A stretch of 64,000 bases of DNA from positions 186,001 through 250,000 of the forward strand of contig CALWIK010000002.1 of the NCBI GenBank assembly GCA_944380725.1, read 5' to 3'. A program made the position numbers and the translations under genes. This document shows, one piece after another, positions 43,914-54,715 of this stretch (its first letter is position 1; each line of letters begins with the position of its first letter). The notes under the pieces were generated by a model. That model was not told the origin of the DNA, did not search any database, and was given only the letters and a program-made list of their open reading frames with translations. Source of the stretch: an uncultured Clostridia bacterium (GTDB taxonomy: Bacteria > Bacillota > Clostridia > Oscillospirales > Acutalibacteraceae).

Positions 43914-44156
43914 TCAATTGCCATTAAAACTGCTCAAAGCCTTCCTTACTGCTTTATTACTATTTAATGACCCAATGTCCAAAATACTTTTTGTTGCAGA
44001 TAAATGTTTATATTTTTTCCTTTTTGGCTTTTCAAGTGTTCGTCTTTTTCCATCACAAATCTTTGCATAGCTGCCATCAGCCTCTAACACCACAAAAAAT
44101 CTTTCTTTATCTCGTCCAGCTTTTGCCTTAACAACACAGCCTTTTACGATTTCCAT
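43914..44156 (-). CDS. KOW-domain RNA-binding protein (L14e-like)
   Basis: An 80-residue protein with an N-terminal KOW motif (GCVVKAKAGRDKERFFVVLEADG). Similar small KOW proteins between map and infA are common in Clostridia. The function is unknown; RNA or ribosome binding is inferred. It begins 12 bases after map ends. Confidence 0.85.
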   Translation of the reverse strand: MEIVKGCVVKAKAGRDKERFFVVLEADGSYAKICDGKRRTLEKPKRKKYKHLSATKSILDIGSLNSNKAVRKALSSFNGN

Positions 44157-44167
44157 CTTATACTCCC

Positions 44168-44920
44168 TTATTCACTTTGCGTTAATATAATTGCTCCGTT
44201 TGGAGTTATGGCCACCGTATGTTCAAAATGCGCAGATAATTTTCCATCTGCAGTTACTGTTGTCCACTCGTCTTCCAAAACTTTTACTTTGCAAGCTCCA
44301 ACATTTACCATTGGTTCAATTGCTATAGTCATTCCTGATAAGAGGCGCACACCTCGTCCCGGTGTCCCATAATTTGGTACGCTAGGATCTTCATGTAGCT
44401 TCGCACCTACTCCGTGGCCGACAAAATCCCGTACCACCGAGTAACTGCGCGCTTCAACATACCTTTGTATTGCATTTGAAATATCTCCTATTCTATTGCC
44501 AGATTGAGCCTTCTTTATTCCTTCATACAAACTTTCTTTAGTTGTATCAATTAATTTTTGAGCCTCACTGCCAATATCTCCACATGCAAATGTCGCTGCA
44601 TTATCTCCATGAAAGCCCTCAAAAAAGGCTCCCACGTCTATACTAACAATGTCTCCATTTTTAAGTATGCAGTTTTTACTTGGTATGCCATGGATGACCA
44701 CATTATTTACAGAAATACAGGCACTTGCCGGGAATCCTCCATAATTTAAAAATGATGGTTTTGCTCCTTCGCTTTCAATATATTTTCTGACAATGCTGTC
44801 AAGCTCCAAAGTTGATATCCCCGGTTCAACTGCCACTCCTGCAAGTTTTAACGCTTTTGACGCTATTCTTCCCGCGTTCTTCATTATTTCTATCTCGCGA
44901 GTTGTTTTCAAAACCACCAT
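44168..44920 (-). CDS. map: methionine aminopeptidase, type I
   Basis: Map removes the first methionine of new proteins. The five metal ligands are seen in GDIVSIDVGAFFEGFHGDNAATF (two Asp), GHGVGAKLHEDP (His), AIEPMV (Glu) and FEHTVAIT (Glu). I start at the ATG at 44920, which follows GGAGG and lies just after adk; a TTG at 44923 is also possible. About 250 residues is normal. Confidence 0.97.
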   Translation of the reverse strand: MVVLKTTREIEIMKNAGRIASKALKLAGVAVEPGISTLELDSIVRKYIESEGAKPSFLNYGGFPASACISVNNVVIHGIPSKNCILKNGDIVSIDVGAFFEGFHGDNAATFACGDIGSEAQKLIDTTKESLYEGIKKAQSGNRIGDISNAIQRYVEARSYSVVRDFVGHGVGAKLHEDPSVPNYGTPGRGVRLLSGMTIAIEPMVNVGACKVKVLEDEWTTVTADGKLSAHFEHTVAITPNGAIILTQSE

Positions 44921-44923
44921 CAA

Positions 44924-45559
44924 CTATGCCTCCAACGCAGACAAAACTAACTCTACAGTTTCTTTTATAGATTTGTTGTCTCCGTTTATTACAGTAAGTT
45001 TTCCTTGTTTGGAGTAATAATTTTCTAATGGTTTTGTTTGTTTATGATATATCTGCAACCTATTCTTCACAGTATCTGGGTGATCATCCTCACGCTGAAC
45101 TAGGGTGCCATGGCACTTATCGCAAATGCCCTCCACTTGTGGTTTTTTATTTTGCATATGATAGCTCGAACCACAAGTTTCACAAACACGGCGTCCAGAC
45201 ATCCTTTCAATAATTATATCATCACTTACATTTATCTCAAGAACTTTGTCTATTTTTATTCCCATTTTGTCTAGAGCCTCGGCCTGAGGTATTGTCCGCG
45301 GAAAACCATCCAATATAAAGCCATTTTTACAGTCAGATTTTTTTATTCGTTCCTTAATAATATCAATAACCACTTCATCAGGAACTAATCCTCCATCTGA
45401 CATATATTGCTTTAGCCGCAAACCTAGCTCAGAGCCGCTTTTCAACGCTTCTCTTATAATATTTCCTGTAGATATTGCTGGAATAGATTGCTTTTGAGAA
45501 ATTACTTCTGATTGAGTCCCCTTTCCAGCGCCAGGCGGCCCAAAAAGTATAATATTCAT
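44924..45559 (-). CDS. adk: adenylate kinase
   Basis: Adk converts AMP and ATP to two ADP. The P-loop GPPGAGKGTQ is at residues 7-16. The LID has four cysteines (CETCGSSYHM and CDKC, about residues 128-150) and so binds zinc, as in Gram-positive bacteria. The product has 211 residues. It follows secY. Confidence 0.98.
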   Translation of the reverse strand: MNIILFGPPGAGKGTQSEVISQKQSIPAISTGNIIREALKSGSELGLRLKQYMSDGGLVPDEVVIDIIKERIKKSDCKNGFILDGFPRTIPQAEALDKMGIKIDKVLEINVSDDIIIERMSGRRVCETCGSSYHMQNKKPQVEGICDKCHGTLVQREDDHPDTVKNRLQIYHKQTKPLENYYSKQGKLTVINGDNKSIKETVELVLSALEA

Positions 45560-45668
45560 AGCTCCACTCCTCTTTTGATAATCTATTTTATCAAATTTAA
45601 TAGTGATAAATAAAGTTTAATTTTAAGCCAAGAATATCAAAAATAAATCATTTTAGCAGTTGATAATT

Positions 45669-45698
45669 ATTTTATCATAAATTTAAACTAATTTTCAA
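45669..45698 (-). promoter_or_regulatory. possible internal promoter before adk
   Basis: On the leftward strand TTGAAA and TAAAAT are 18 bp apart, in the 148-base gap between secY and adk, the longest gap inside the superoperon. An internal start for adk-map-infA and the alpha genes would fit. Confidence 0.45.
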
Positions 45699-45707
45699 TA
45701 CCCAATA

Positions 45708-47042
45708 CTAATCCAAAAATCCCTTATAATGTCTCATCATCATCTGAGATTCCATCTGTTTTACTGTTTCAAGCGTTACTCCTACTAATATTATAATAGA
45801 TGTTCCGCCTAAAAATGTCGTATTATGCATTCCAGTAAGATCACTAAATATAAAGGGCAGTACAGCAATAAAACCTAAAAACAACGCACCCAACAGTGTT
45901 ACTTTTGATAAAACCTTTTTTATAAAATCTGCTGTTGGCTTACCTGGCCTTAATCCTGGTACTGTTGCATTGCTTTGCCTCAGATTATTCGCCATTTCTA
46001 CCGGATTGTATTGTATCGACAAGTAAAAGTATGCAAAAGCAATAATCAAAAAGAAATATATTGTAGGATATATCCATCCATTTGGCGCTAGTGCAATATT
46101 TATAGAATTAAGCCACTCTGGTGAATTTGCTCCCAAAATTATTCTAATAGTGCTTGGCAACGATAATATCGAACTGGCAAATATAATAGGCATAACTCCA
46201 GATCCACTAACCTTTACTGGTATGTGTGTGCTTTGACCACCGTACATTTTTCTACCTACAACTCGTTTTGCATACTGTATCGGTATCCTTCGTTCTGCAT
46301 CATTCATAAGCACGATAGCCCACATAACCGTCAAAAATACTAGAACAAATATCGGCACATAAATATAATATATCCAAGCAACCGATGGAAGTTTTATTGC
46401 CATATCTATATATTGCCACAAAGTTGCTACCAATGCTGGCATCCTAGAAACGATTCCGGCAAACAATAATATAGATATTCCATTTCCTACGCCTTTTTGA
46501 TTTATTTGTTCTCCCAACCACATAATAAGCGCTGTTCCTGCTGTAAACGTCATTATTATTACAATCGCTGCAAATACACTTTCCCATCCAGTGTTATACA
46601 TAATAATTTTTTCGCCACTTGGAGCTCTATTATTTTTTAGCCAAAAGTAAAACATTGTTCCTTGTAATAAACCAAGTATTACTGTTAAATACCTTGTTAT
46701 CGCACTCATTTTTTTACGGCCTTCTTCGCCTTCTTTTGTTAATCTTTCAAGCGCCGGTATTACAACCGTCATCAATTGCATTATGATTGATGAGTTAATG
46801 TACGGCGTTATAGACATTGCAAAAAGCGTCGCTCTAGAAAATGCATCTCCAGATATAGTATTAAAATACGTAAACAGTGAGCCATCTTCTAAACTGCCCA
46901 TTAAGCTTTGCAGTGCACTCATATTCATAAACGGAACCGGAATCACCGAACCGATTCTAAATATAATTATAACAAATAGAGTAAACAACATTTTCTTTTT
47001 TAAATCTTGATTTTTCCAGGCATTAAGCATTGTTTTTAGCAA
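45708..47042 (-). CDS. secY: protein translocase subunit SecY
   Basis: SecY is the channel of the Sec system; 10 membrane helices can be counted in 444 residues. Typical parts are MLNAWKNQDLKKKMLFTL at the start, the plug region with SLEDGSLFTYFNTISGDAF, and the cytosolic loop GKPTADFIKKVLSKVT. It works with the SecA encoded at 31601-34348. It lies between rplO and adk. Confidence 0.98.
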   Translation of the reverse strand: MLKTMLNAWKNQDLKKKMLFTLFVIIIFRIGSVIPVPFMNMSALQSLMGSLEDGSLFTYFNTISGDAFSRATLFAMSITPYINSSIIMQLMTVVIPALERLTKEGEEGRKKMSAITRYLTVILGLLQGTMFYFWLKNNRAPSGEKIIMYNTGWESVFAAIVIIMTFTAGTALIMWLGEQINQKGVGNGISILLFAGIVSRMPALVATLWQYIDMAIKLPSVAWIYYIYVPIFVLVFLTVMWAIVLMNDAERRIPIQYAKRVVGRKMYGGQSTHIPVKVSGSGVMPIIFASSILSLPSTIRIILGANSPEWLNSINIALAPNGWIYPTIYFFLIIAFAYFYLSIQYNPVEMANNLRQSNATVPGLRPGKPTADFIKKVLSKVTLLGALFLGFIAVLPFIFSDLTGMHNTTFLGGTSIIILVGVTLETVKQMESQMMMRHYKGFLD

Positions 47043-47043
47043 C

Positions 47044-47484
47044 TTAGATCACCTCAGCCTTTCCGCCAGCGTTCTCTATTTTTTGTCTTGCGGATTCAGA
47101 GAATGCATTAGCTTTAACGTTTAATTTTTTTGTCAAATTTCCGTTTGATAAAATCTTGATCCTATCATGTTCTTTTTTTATGATTCCAGTTTTAATCAAC
47201 AATTCAGCATCAACCGTTGTGCCTTCATTAAAACGATTCAATTCGGCAAGATTTACCGATATGGTTTTTTTGGCAAAAATATTGTTAAATCCTCTTTTAG
47301 GAATCCTTCGCTGAAGCGGCATCTGGCCTCCTTCAAATCCAGGACGAACTCCACCCCCAGATCTTGCCTTTTGACCTTTATGCCCCTTACCAGCTGTTTT
47401 GCCCCATCCCGAGCCATGGCCTCTTCCTATTCGCTTTGGCTTTTGTTTAGAGCCAGGTGCCGGTGAAAGTTCATATAATTTCAT
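47044..47484 (-). CDS. rplO: 50S ribosomal protein L15
   Basis: L15 (146 residues) is a late-assembly protein with a long basic N-terminal extension ([24 protein letters not shown]). The C-terminal globular domain follows. It ends one base before secY. Confidence 0.98.
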   Translation of the reverse strand: MKLYELSPAPGSKQKPKRIGRGHGSGWGKTAGKGHKGQKARSGGGVRPGFEGGQMPLQRRIPKRGFNNIFAKKTISVNLAELNRFNEGTTVDAELLIKTGIIKKEHDRIKILSNGNLTKKLNVKANAFSESARQKIENAGGKAEVI

Positions 47485-47506
47485 TTGCTACTCACCCCCT
47501 CTTGTT

Positions 47507-47686
47507 TTATGCTTTTTCTACCTCAACTAAATAATTTATTTTCGCGATTTTGCCTTCTGTCTGTTTATTTTTAGGCTGGATTTTTTCGTTGCCTATTTTT
47601 TTTAGACCAAGCGAGTGGGCAGTTGCAATATGGTCTTTTTTTCGGCCAATAAGACTTTTTACTAATTTTATTTTTACTTGTTCCAT
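47507..47686 (-). CDS. rpmD: 50S ribosomal protein L30
   Basis: L30 (59 residues; too short for some gene finders) has the family pattern [26 protein letters not shown]. It begins at ATG 47686 and lies between rpsE and rplO. Confidence 0.95.
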   Translation of the reverse strand: MEQVKIKLVKSLIGRKKDHIATAHSLGLKKIGNEKIQPKNKQTEGKIAKINYLVEVEKA

Positions 47687-47700
47687 CTTACTACCCCCTG

Positions 47701-48198
47701 CTATAAAATTTCTTTTATTAATTTTCCACGTATTTTTGCCACCTGTTCGGCTGTTCTAAGACTTGTCAAACCGTTCATTGTTGCCCTAACAACATTGCAT
47801 GGATTATTAGATCTCAAAGCTTTCGTTCTTATATCTCTAATGCCTGCTGCTTCAACCACAGCACGTACTGGTCCCCCGGCAATAACTCCCGTACCAGGCG
47901 CTGCAGGTTTCATTAAAACTCGACCTGCTCCAAATTCTCCAATGATCTCATGCGGGATTGTTGTTCCTTTTAATGAAATCTTCACTAAATTTTTCTTAGC
48001 GTCTTCGATTCCTTTTCGGATTGCATCTGGCACCTCTCCAGCTTTTCCGATCCCAAAGCCAACCATTCCGCTGCCATCGCCCACAACTACCAGTGCAGCA
48101 AACTTAAATATTCTTCCACCTTTTACGGTTTTTGATACTCGATTTATTGCAACAACTCGCTCTTTTAAATCCAGCGTACTGCTATCTGTTTTAGCCAA
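47701..48198 (-). CDS. rpsE: 30S ribosomal protein S5
   Basis: S5 (165 residues) contributes to translational accuracy. The N-terminal double-stranded RNA-binding part [23 protein letters not shown] and the [25 protein letters not shown] segment are standard. Confidence 0.98.
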   Translation of the reverse strand: MAKTDSSTLDLKERVVAINRVSKTVKGGRIFKFAALVVVGDGSGMVGFGIGKAGEVPDAIRKGIEDAKKNLVKISLKGTTIPHEIIGEFGAGRVLMKPAAPGTGVIAGGPVRAVVEAAGIRDIRTKALRSNNPCNVVRATMNGLTSLRTAEQVAKIRGKLIKEIL

Positions 48199-48214
48199 AA
48201 GTATTCCTCCTTTT

Positions 48215-48574
48215 TTAGAATTTCAATCCACCCTCACGAGCGCCCTCAGCCAATTCTTTAACTCGGCCATGAAATATATATCCTCCGCGGTCAAACACAA
48301 CCTCAGTTATGCCTTTTTTGGCCGCACGTTCGGCTATAAGTTTTCCAACTTTTCTAGCAGCTTCCTTATTGCCTCCATAACCGCTTAATTCTTTGTCCAG
48401 CGTAGAGGCAGATTCCAAAGTAACACCCAAAACGTCATCAATCAACTGCGCATAAATGTTATTCGTTGACCTAAAAACATTTAACCTTGGCCGTTGAGCT
48501 GTACCACTTATTTTAGCACGAACTCTTTTGTGGCGCTTTAATCTAGACTTATTTTTGTCCGACTTTTTCACCAT
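48215..48574 (-). CDS. rplR: 50S ribosomal protein L18
   Basis: L18 (119 residues) binds 5S rRNA along with L5. [26 protein letters not shown] is typical at the N-terminus. It is placed between rplF and rpsE. Confidence 0.98.
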   Translation of the reverse strand: MVKKSDKNKSRLKRHKRVRAKISGTAQRPRLNVFRSTNNIYAQLIDDVLGVTLESASTLDKELSGYGGNKEAARKVGKLIAERAAKKGITEVVFDRGGYIFHGRVKELAEGAREGGLKF

Positions 48575-48593
48575 AACTCATTTGCTCCTTTAA

Positions 48594-49142
48594 CTATTTT
48601 TTACCGCCCTTGCCGGCCTTGCCTTCTTTGCGTCGTATATGTTCATCAGCATATTTTATTCCCTTACCCTTATAAGGTTCTGGCGGACGTTTTTCTCTAA
48701 CCTGCGCTGCAAACTGACCAACTTTTTGTTTATCTGCTCCCAATATAATTATTTTATTTGGCGACGGCACTTCTATTTTTATGTCGTCAGTATCCGACAG
48801 AGTAACCTGATGCGAATATCCTAAATTCATCACAAGATTCTTGCCCTGTTTTTGAACACGATATCCCACACCATTAACTTCTAATTCTTTCTTAAAGCCA
48901 TTTGTAACGCCCTCAACCATATTCGCAACAAGCGAACGTGTTAATCCATGCAACGCTCTATTTTCTTTTTCATCATCTGGCCGACTAACACTTACCTCAT
49001 TATCTTTGATTGTAACTGTCATATTAGGATGCATTTCTTTTGTTAGTGTACCTTTTGGTCCTTTAACTGTAACTACACCGTTGTTGATTTTTACTTCTAC
49101 CCCGGCGGGAATATTTATAGGTTTTCTTCCAATTCGAGACAT
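48594..49142 (-). CDS. rplF: 50S ribosomal protein L6
   Basis: L6 (182 residues) lies near the factor-binding centre of the 50S subunit. [17 protein letters not shown] at the start and the [13 protein letters not shown] motif near the C-terminus are typical. Confidence 0.98.
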   Translation of the reverse strand: MSRIGRKPINIPAGVEVKINNGVVTVKGPKGTLTKEMHPNMTVTIKDNEVSVSRPDDEKENRALHGLTRSLVANMVEGVTNGFKKELEVNGVGYRVQKQGKNLVMNLGYSHQVTLSDTDDIKIEVPSPNKIIILGADKQKVGQFAAQVREKRPPEPYKGKGIKYADEHIRRKEGKAGKGGKK

Positions 49143-49154
49143 GTTCTCCCCTCC

Positions 49155-49553
49155 TTACCAAACAAATGCAAGAACTTCTCCACCAACGTTCTCTTTCCGA
49201 GCTTTTCTATCTGTCATAACTCCCTTTGACGTAGATATAATAGCAATTCCCAGGCCTTTCATTACTCTTGGCATGTTTTCAACATTGCTATAAATACGCA
49301 ACCCAGGTTTTGAAACCCTTCTCAGACCTGTAATTACAGATTTCTTATTTTCATTATACTTTAAAACAACCTGTATAACGCCTTGTTTACCATCGTCTCT
49401 AACCGAATAGCTTTTTATATAACCTTCTTCAAGCAAAATCTGCACTATTGCTTTTTTCATATTCGAAGCAGGTATCTCAACGATATCGTGCTTACTATGG
49501 CTTGCATTACGAATTCTAGTTAGCAAATCTGCTATTGTATCAGTTATCTGCAT
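49155..49553 (-). CDS. rpsH: 30S ribosomal protein S8
   Basis: S8 (132 residues) binds the central domain of 16S rRNA and can feed back on spc-operon m[20 protein letters not shown] and the C-terminal [14 protein letters not shown] are typical. Confidence 0.98.
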   Translation of the reverse strand: MQITDTIADLLTRIRNASHSKHDIVEIPASNMKKAIVQILLEEGYIKSYSVRDDGKQGVIQVVLKYNENKKSVITGLRRVSKPGLRIYSNVENMPRVMKGLGIAIISTSKGVMTDRKARKENVGGEVLAFVW

Positions 49554-49579
49554 ACCATTTTATCCTCCTTAGTTCAAAT

Positions 49580-49765
49580 TTACCAGCTGGCTTTTTTTAC
49601 ACCAGGAATCTGACCCTTATACGCTAACTCCCTGAAGCAGATGCGGCAAATCCCAAACTTACGAAGATAGGCATGCGGCCTACCACATATTTTACATCTG
49701 TTATATGCTCTTGTAGAAAACTTTGGTTTTCTTTTTTGCTTCATTTTCATAGAAGTTTTGGCCAC
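49580..49765 (-). CDS. rpsN: 30S ribosomal protein S14 type Z
   Basis: A 61-residue S14 with the two CxxC pairs of the zinc-binding type (CKICG and CRICF). It lies between rplE and rpsH. No zinc-free copy is present in this window. Confidence 0.97.
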   Translation of the reverse strand: MAKTSMKMKQKRKPKFSTRAYNRCKICGRPHAYLRKFGICRICFRELAYKGQIPGVKKASW

Positions 49766-49777
49766 AATAATCCCTCC

Positions 49778-50317
49778 TTACTTTGCAAACGGAGCGCCAA
49801 ACTCAGCTAACAACTCTTTGGCTTCTTCGTCTGTTTTTGCACTCGTTACTAAACAAATATCCATCCCGCGAACTTTGTCTATCTTATCATAATCAATTTC
49901 CGGAAATATAAGCTGCTCCTTAATTCCCAAATTATAATTACCTCTACCATCAAATGAATTTGGATTTATCCCGCGAAAATCTCGTACTCTAGGAAGCGCA
50001 ATATTTAAAAGTCTGTCTAAAAATTCATACATCTTTTCGCCTCTTAAAGTCACCTTAACTCCTATTTTCATGCCTTCTCTTATTTTAAAGTTTGCCACCG
50101 ATTTCCTTGCAGTACAAACCACTGGTTTCTGTCCAGTAATTGCGGCAATATCATTCATTATAGAATCTATAACTTTAGAATTATCGCGTGCTTCACCAGC
50201 TCCAACATTTATAACAATTTTTTCAAGTTTGGGTATTTGCATAACATTCTTATAAGAGAACTTGCTCATCAGTTCAGGAGCTATTTTTTGAATATATATA
50301 TCTTTTAATCTTGCCAT
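49778..50317 (-). CDS. rplE: 50S ribosomal protein L5
   Basis: L5 (179 residues) is a 5S rRNA-binding protein at the central protuberance. The segments [12 protein letters not shown] and [22 protein letters not shown] are standard. Confidence 0.98.
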   Translation of the reverse strand: MARLKDIYIQKIAPELMSKFSYKNVMQIPKLEKIVINVGAGEARDNSKVIDSIMNDIAAITGQKPVVCTARKSVANFKIREGMKIGVKVTLRGEKMYEFLDRLLNIALPRVRDFRGINPNSFDGRGNYNLGIKEQLIFPEIDYDKIDKVRGMDICLVTSAKTDEEAKELLAEFGAPFAK

Positions 50318-50329
50318 ACTCTACCCTCC

Positions 50330-50650
50330 TTAAAACGACTTCGAACATTTTTTGCAAATACGCGTTTTTTTGCCATCTTCATTTATGTTATGTGCGATTC
50401 GGGTTGGCTTTTCACAATGAGGACAAACCGCCTGCACTTTACAAGCATACATGGCTCCTTCAGCTTTTACTATTCCACCTGATTCGCCCATCTTTCTAGG
50501 TTTAACATGTTTAGAAACCATGTTAATTCCTTCAATAATAACTTTGCCTTCTTTTGGACTAACTGCTATAACCTTGCCTTTTTTTCCACGCTCTTTGCCT
50601 TTCAATACTACTACGGTGTCACCCGTTTTTACATGAACCTTTTTTATCAT
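50330..50650 (-). CDS. rplX: 50S ribosomal protein L24
   Basis: L24 (106 residues) is an assembly initiator with a KOW domain (GDTVVVLKGKERGKKGKVIAV). I begin at 50650, since GGAGG lies before that ATG. A C-terminal CPHCEKPTR and CKKC pair of cysteine motifs may bind zinc. Confidence 0.97.
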   Translation of the reverse strand: MIKKVHVKTGDTVVVLKGKERGKKGKVIAVSPKEGKVIIEGINMVSKHVKPRKMGESGGIVKAEGAMYACKVQAVCPHCEKPTRIAHNINEDGKKTRICKKCSKSF

Positions 50651-50664
50651 AGTGAACACCTCCA

Positions 50665-51033
50665 TCATAGCGTTTCTGGGGCTAAGCTCAATATTTTCAT
50701 ATAATCCTTGTCACGAAGTTCTCTAGCCACAGGTCCAAAAATACGAGTTCCCCTAGGGTTTTTATCATCTCTAATTAAAACAGCTGCATTTTCGTCAAAG
50801 CGGATATAAGACCCATCATTACGTCTTACTCCTTTTACCGAACGAACTATAACTGCCTTAACCACATCACCTTTTTTTACAACGCCACCGGGTGATGCTT
50901 TTTTTACAGAAGCAACCACAACATCTCCTATATTAGCATACCTTCTTCTAGTTCCTCCCAATACTCTTATGCACATAAGTTCTTTTGCTCCAGTATTGTC
51001 AGCAACTTTAAGGTAAGTTTGCTGTTGTATCAA
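50665..51033 (-). CDS. rplN: 50S ribosomal protein L14
   Basis: L14 is the family's normal 122 residues if it starts from the TTG at 51033, which follows GGGAGG. The N-terminus [23 protein letters not shown] then aligns with all L14 proteins. Longer versions start inside upstream non-coding sequence. Confidence 0.97.
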   Translation of the reverse strand: MIQQQTYLKVADNTGAKELMCIRVLGGTRRRYANIGDVVVASVKKASPGGVVKKGDVVKAVIVRSVKGVRRNDGSYIRFDENAAVLIRDDKNPRGTRIFGPVARELRDKDYMKILSLAPETL

Positions 51034-51081
51034 AGTACGTTCCTCCCTACTTTTACTATTTAAACACAAAATAAACTTGAT

Positions 51082-51339
51082 TTATTTTGCTTTTTCTATA
51101 ATTTCTACCAACCGCCATCTTTTTTCTTTGCTCAAAGGTCTTGTTTCCATCACTCGGACTTTATCTCCAATTGAGCACTCATTGTTTGCATCATGCGCTT
51201 TTAATTTTACTGTACGTTTAATAATTTTCTTATAAAGCGGATGCCGCACACTATTTTCGATGGCAACTACAATAGTTTTGTCCATCTTATTGCTAACAAC
51301 TTTGCCAACTTCAACTTTTCTCATGTTTCTACTGCTCAC
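51082..51339 (-). CDS. rpsQ: 30S ribosomal protein S17
   Basis: S17 (85 residues) has an OB fold. The start is inferred as GTG at 51339, since GGAGG precedes it. The motif [18 protein letters not shown] and the central [12 protein letters not shown] are typical. It is between rpmC and rplN. Confidence 0.96.
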   Translation of the reverse strand: MSSRNMRKVEVGKVVSNKMDKTIVVAIENSVRHPLYKKIIKRTVKLKAHDANNECSIGDKVRVMETRPLSKEKRWRLVEIIEKAK

Positions 51340-51356
51340 AATTAATCCTCCCTCCA

Positions 51357-51563
51357 TTACGCCTTAGAAGCGGCTTTACTTTTATCTTCGCACAATATTG
51401 TATTAATTCTAGCAATATCTTTTTTTACCGCTTTAATTCGCATAGGATTTTCGAGCTGGTTGATGGCAAGTTGAAATCGCAGATTAAAAAGTTCGGCTTT
51501 AAGGTCCTTTAATCTTTTTTCAAGTTCTGCATTAGATAGATTTCTCATTTCTGAAGCTTTCAT
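51357..51563 (-). CDS. rpmC: 50S ribosomal protein L29
   Basis: L29 (68 residues) is a helical hairpin near the peptide exit, at the SRP docking site. [27 protein letters not shown] is typical. Its start overlaps the rplP stop. Confidence 0.97.
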   Translation of the reverse strand: MKASEMRNLSNAELEKRLKDLKAELFNLRFQLAINQLENPMRIKAVKKDIARINTILCEDKSKAASKA

Positions 51564-51988
51564 TGTTGCTCACCATCCATTTCCTTCTTTACTATAAATT
51601 TACATTTTATTGGAAGTTTATTTGCAGCCAATCTCATAGCTTCTCTAGCTGTTTCTTCGGCAACTCCAGCAATTTCGAACATTATTCTACCAGGTTTTAC
51701 CACGCTAACCCAATATTCTGGAGCTCCCTTACCCTTACCCATTCTAGTTTCAGCAGGTTTTTTAGATACAGGTTTATCCGGAAAAATCTTAATCCAAACC
51801 TTACCAAATCTCTTACAATAACGTGTCATTGCAATACGAGCTGCTTCTATCTGATTGGAAGTTATCCACGCTGGCTCTAGAGCTTGCAAACCAAATTCTC
51901 CATAAGAAATTTTATCTCCCCTTAAAGCCTTTCCATTCATTCGTCCTCTATGAACTCTTCTATATTTTACTCTTTTTGGCAATAACAT
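51560..51988 (-). CDS. rplP: 50S ribosomal protein L16
   Basis: L16 (142 residues) helps place tRNA at the A site. [21 protein letters not shown] and the [22 protein letters not shown] motif are typical. It overlaps rpsC by one base. Confidence 0.98.
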   Translation of the reverse strand: MLLPKRVKYRRVHRGRMNGKALRGDKISYGEFGLQALEPAWITSNQIEAARIAMTRYCKRFGKVWIKIFPDKPVSKKPAETRMGKGKGAPEYWVSVVKPGRIMFEIAGVAEETAREAMRLAANKLPIKCKFIVKKEMDGEQQ

Positions 51989-52707
51989 TATTTTTGGCCT
52001 CCTTCCCTTTTAGGAACACGGCGTTCTCTTGGTTTTCTAGTTTCTTTTCTCTCTGGTTCATTATATCTAGCGTGAGCATCACCTAAGACTTCGCCTTTAT
52101 ACAGCCAAACTTTAACACCCAATCTACCATAAGTAGTGGCTGCCTCTGCAAAACCATAATCTATATCGGCTCTTAGCGTCTGTAGCGGTATGGTTCCCTC
52201 ATGATAGTGTTCCGAACGTGCAATTTCGGCTCCACCCAATCGGCCAGAGACCTGCACCTTAATGCCCTTAGCACCAAATCTCATAGCTCTGCCTATCGAT
52301 TGCTTCATCGCACGGCGAAAAGAGATTCTTTTTTCCAACTGAGCCGCAATATTTTCCGCAACCAACTGTGCATTCATATCAACAGATTTTACTTCGATTA
52401 TATTTAACAAAACTGGTTTTTTAAGAAATTTTTCGCACTGAGCTTTGAGCTTATCAATCTCCGTGCCACCCTTGCCTATAACCATTCCCGGCCGAGCGCA
52501 ATGAATATTAACTCTAACTTTATTAGCGTCTCTCTCGATCTCTATTCTAGGAACTCCAGCCGAATAAAGTTGTTTTTTTAACAATTTACGCAGATTATAG
52601 TCTTCAACAAGCAGATCTCCAAATTCTTTATCCTTAGCAAACCAGCGTGAGTCCCAATCTTTTATAATCCCAACACGTAAGCCATGCGGATTAACTTTTT
52701 GCCCCAT
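51988..52707 (-). CDS. rpsC: 30S ribosomal protein S3
   Basis: S3 (239 residues) lines the mRNA entry. [14 protein letters not shown] starts it, and a type II KH domain with [12 protein letters not shown] lies near residue 75. The C-terminal tail is short and basic. Confidence 0.98.
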   Translation of the reverse strand: MGQKVNPHGLRVGIIKDWDSRWFAKDKEFGDLLVEDYNLRKLLKKQLYSAGVPRIEIERDANKVRVNIHCARPGMVIGKGGTEIDKLKAQCEKFLKKPVLLNIIEVKSVDMNAQLVAENIAAQLEKRISFRRAMKQSIGRAMRFGAKGIKVQVSGRLGGAEIARSEHYHEGTIPLQTLRADIDYGFAEAATTYGRLGVKVWLYKGEVLGDAHARYNEPERKETRKPRERRVPKREGGQK

Positions 52708-52723
52708 ATTACCTACCTCCTTT

Positions 52724-53062
52724 TTACCTATTTTTTTCTCTAAGAACTAACGTAACATGAGAAGTTCTTTTTTCTATTCTATGTGCTCTTCCATGATCTT
52801 TAGGCCGTATACGCTTCAAAATAGGGCCCGGACAAACAAAACATTGCGAAACATAAAGACTATTTTTGTCCATATTATGGTTATTTTCGGCATTAGCAAC
52901 AGCTGATTTTAAAAGCTTTGAAAGATCTTCACAAGCCGCCTTCGAGGTGTGCCTCAATATAGCCGCCGCAATATCCACAGGTTTATTTCTAATCAAATCA
53001 AGCACAACAGACACTTTTCGTGGCGAGATTCGGGCATATTTTAAATAAGCCACAGCTTCCAT
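52724..53062 (-). CDS. rplV: 50S ribosomal protein L22
   Basis: L22 (112 residues) lines the exit tunnel. I start at the ATG 53062, where GGAGAG precedes it by a somewhat long distance. The tip hairpin [18 protein letters not shown] is intact; changes there often give macrolide resistance, but none is evident. Confidence 0.96.
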   Translation of the reverse strand: MEAVAYLKYARISPRKVSVVLDLIRNKPVDIAAAILRHTSKAACEDLSKLLKSAVANAENNHNMDKNSLYVSQCFVCPGPILKRIRPKDHGRAHRIEKRTSHVTLVLREKNR

Positions 53063-53086
53063 AAAAAACAACTCTCCTTCCTGCGG

Positions 53087-53359
53087 TTATTTTGTAGTTT
53101 TCGAGCCGGCGTGACCCTTAAACGTTCTCGTTGGAGCAAACTCTCCTAATTTATGTCCAACCATATCCTCTGTAACATACACCGGAACATGTTTTCTTCC
53201 ATCATGCACAGCAAATGTGTGTCCAACAAAATCCGGAAATATTGTAGAGGCCCGACTCCAAGTTTTTAAAACCTTTTTTTCGCCGGCATCATTCATCGCC
53301 TGTACTCTTTTTAGTAACACTGGTTGAACATAAGGGCCTTTTTTCAAACTTCTTCCCAC
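53087..53359 (-). CDS. rpsS: 30S ribosomal protein S19
   Basis: S19 (90 residues) is in the 30S head near S13. [11 protein letters not shown] starts it and [18 protein letters not shown] is typical. Confidence 0.98.
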   Translation of the reverse strand: MGRSLKKGPYVQPVLLKRVQAMNDAGEKKVLKTWSRASTIFPDFVGHTFAVHDGRKHVPVYVTEDMVGHKLGEFAPTRTFKGHAGSKTTK

Positions 53360-53387
53360 TCAGATCAAGCTCCTTTCCGCGTAATTT

Positions 53388-54221
53388 TTATTTTGCATTT
53401 CTACGTTTTACAATAAATTTATCAGTTTTATTACGTTTTTTTCTCGTTTTATATCCAAGAGCAGGCTTACCCCACGGTGTAACAGGTCCTGGGCGTCCCA
53501 CCGGACTTTTACCCTCTCCACCGCCATGTGGATGGTCACAAGGATTCATCGCAGATCCACGAACAGTTGGTCTAATACCCATATTTCTTTTTCGGCCAGC
53601 CTTACCGATTTTTACATTTTCATGATCAGTATTGCCAACCTGTCCGATTGTTGCCATGCATTCTATTGGCACATTTCTAAGTTCTCCTGATGGCAACCTC
53701 AAAAGCGCGAATTTCCCTTCTTTTGCCATAAGTTGAGCCATTATTCCAGCCGCACGCGCTAACTGAGCTCCTTTACCAGGGTGTATCTCTACATTATGGA
53801 TGAAAGTACCAGTAGGAATTGCAGATAAAGGCAACGCATTACCGGTTTTAATATCAGCAGCAGCCCCAGCAATAATTGTATCGCCTATATTCAAACCACT
53901 TGGTGCAATAATATAATTTTTTTCACCATCTTCATATTGAATCAACGCAATATGTGCCGAACGGTTTGGGTCATATTCTAAAGTTAAAACCGTAGCAGGA
54001 ATATCGATTTTTTGTCTTTTAAAATCTATAATACGATATTTCCTGCGATTTCCTCCGCCTTTATGCCGCACAGTAATTCTGCCATAACTATTACGCCCGG
54101 CTTTTTTGTTCATCGGCGCTAAAAGGCTTTTTTCTGGCTCTACTTTAGATAACCCAGAGTAATCTACAACCGACATATGTCTTCTCGACGGTGTAGTCGG
54201 TTTGTAATTTTTAATAGCCAT
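53388..54221 (-). CDS. rplB: 50S ribosomal protein L2
   Basis: L2 (277 residues) is needed for subunit joining and supports peptidyl transfer. The highly conserved [13 protein letters not shown], with the His linked to activity, is near residue 225. It follows an orphan membrane-protein gene, and not rplW as is normal. Confidence 0.98.
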   Translation of the reverse strand: MAIKNYKPTTPSRRHMSVVDYSGLSKVEPEKSLLAPMNKKAGRNSYGRITVRHKGGGNRRKYRIIDFKRQKIDIPATVLTLEYDPNRSAHIALIQYEDGEKNYIIAPSGLNIGDTIIAGAAADIKTGNALPLSAIPTGTFIHNVEIHPGKGAQLARAAGIMAQLMAKEGKFALLRLPSGELRNVPIECMATIGQVGNTDHENVKIGKAGRKRNMGIRPTVRGSAMNPCDHPHGGGEGKSPVGRPGPVTPWGKPALGYKTRKKRNKTDKFIVKRRNAK

Positions 54222-54241
54222 CTACTTTTTTCACTCCTCGT

Positions 54242-54715
54242 TTATCCTTGCGAATAATTTACATCCGCATTAGGTTTATTTTTTATTTTTTTAGAGATGT
54301 ATTTGCCAAAACTATAACCCATAAATCCAGATACAATCAATAAAATAATTATAACCATATCCATAGGATTCACATAGCAGTCCCCATTCATATAGGCTTT
54401 GCTGGGCAACAAGTTACTTAATTGTCCCGTCAAAAAAACAAACAATATAGAAAAAATTCTCGAAATTTTCATTCCATAATATTTTTTTTTCTTAGTAAGA
54501 GCAAATAGAACAATTGAACTCCAAAATAGAATATAACTTAAATAAGTCCATATTTTAACATAACTTCCTCCACCATAAATCAAGGAATATTGAGCAAAAT
54601 TTAAAATTATATTAAAAATCGACATAATAGTTGCTAAAGAATAGCCATATAAAGGACTTATATTTATACTTTCAATAAAATTTAATAATTTTAAAAAAGC
54701 ATTTTTAAGTTTCAA
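54242..54715 (-). CDS. orphan four-helix membrane protein inserted in the S10 operon
   Basis: This 157-residue protein does not belong to the usual operon. Four hydrophobic segments are visible (about residues 20-45, 52-75, 85-103 and 116-138) with a basic C-terminus, so it sits in the cell membrane. The family is not recognised. The likely start is the TTG at 54715, immediately after the rplW stop; the Shine-Dalgarno AAGGGATGG lies in the end of rplW, so translation is coupled. Start uncertainty remains, because no ATG occurs before about residue 30. Its high expression in a ribosomal operon is expected, but its role is unknown. Confidence 0.6.
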   Translation of the reverse strand: MKLKNAFLKLLNFIESINISPLYGYSLATIMSIFNIILNFAQYSLIYGGGSYVKIWTYLSYILFWSSIVLFALTKKKKYYGMKISRIFSILFVFLTGQLSNLLPSKAYMNGDCYVNPMDMVIIILLIVSGFMGYSFGKYISKKIKNKPNADVNYSQG

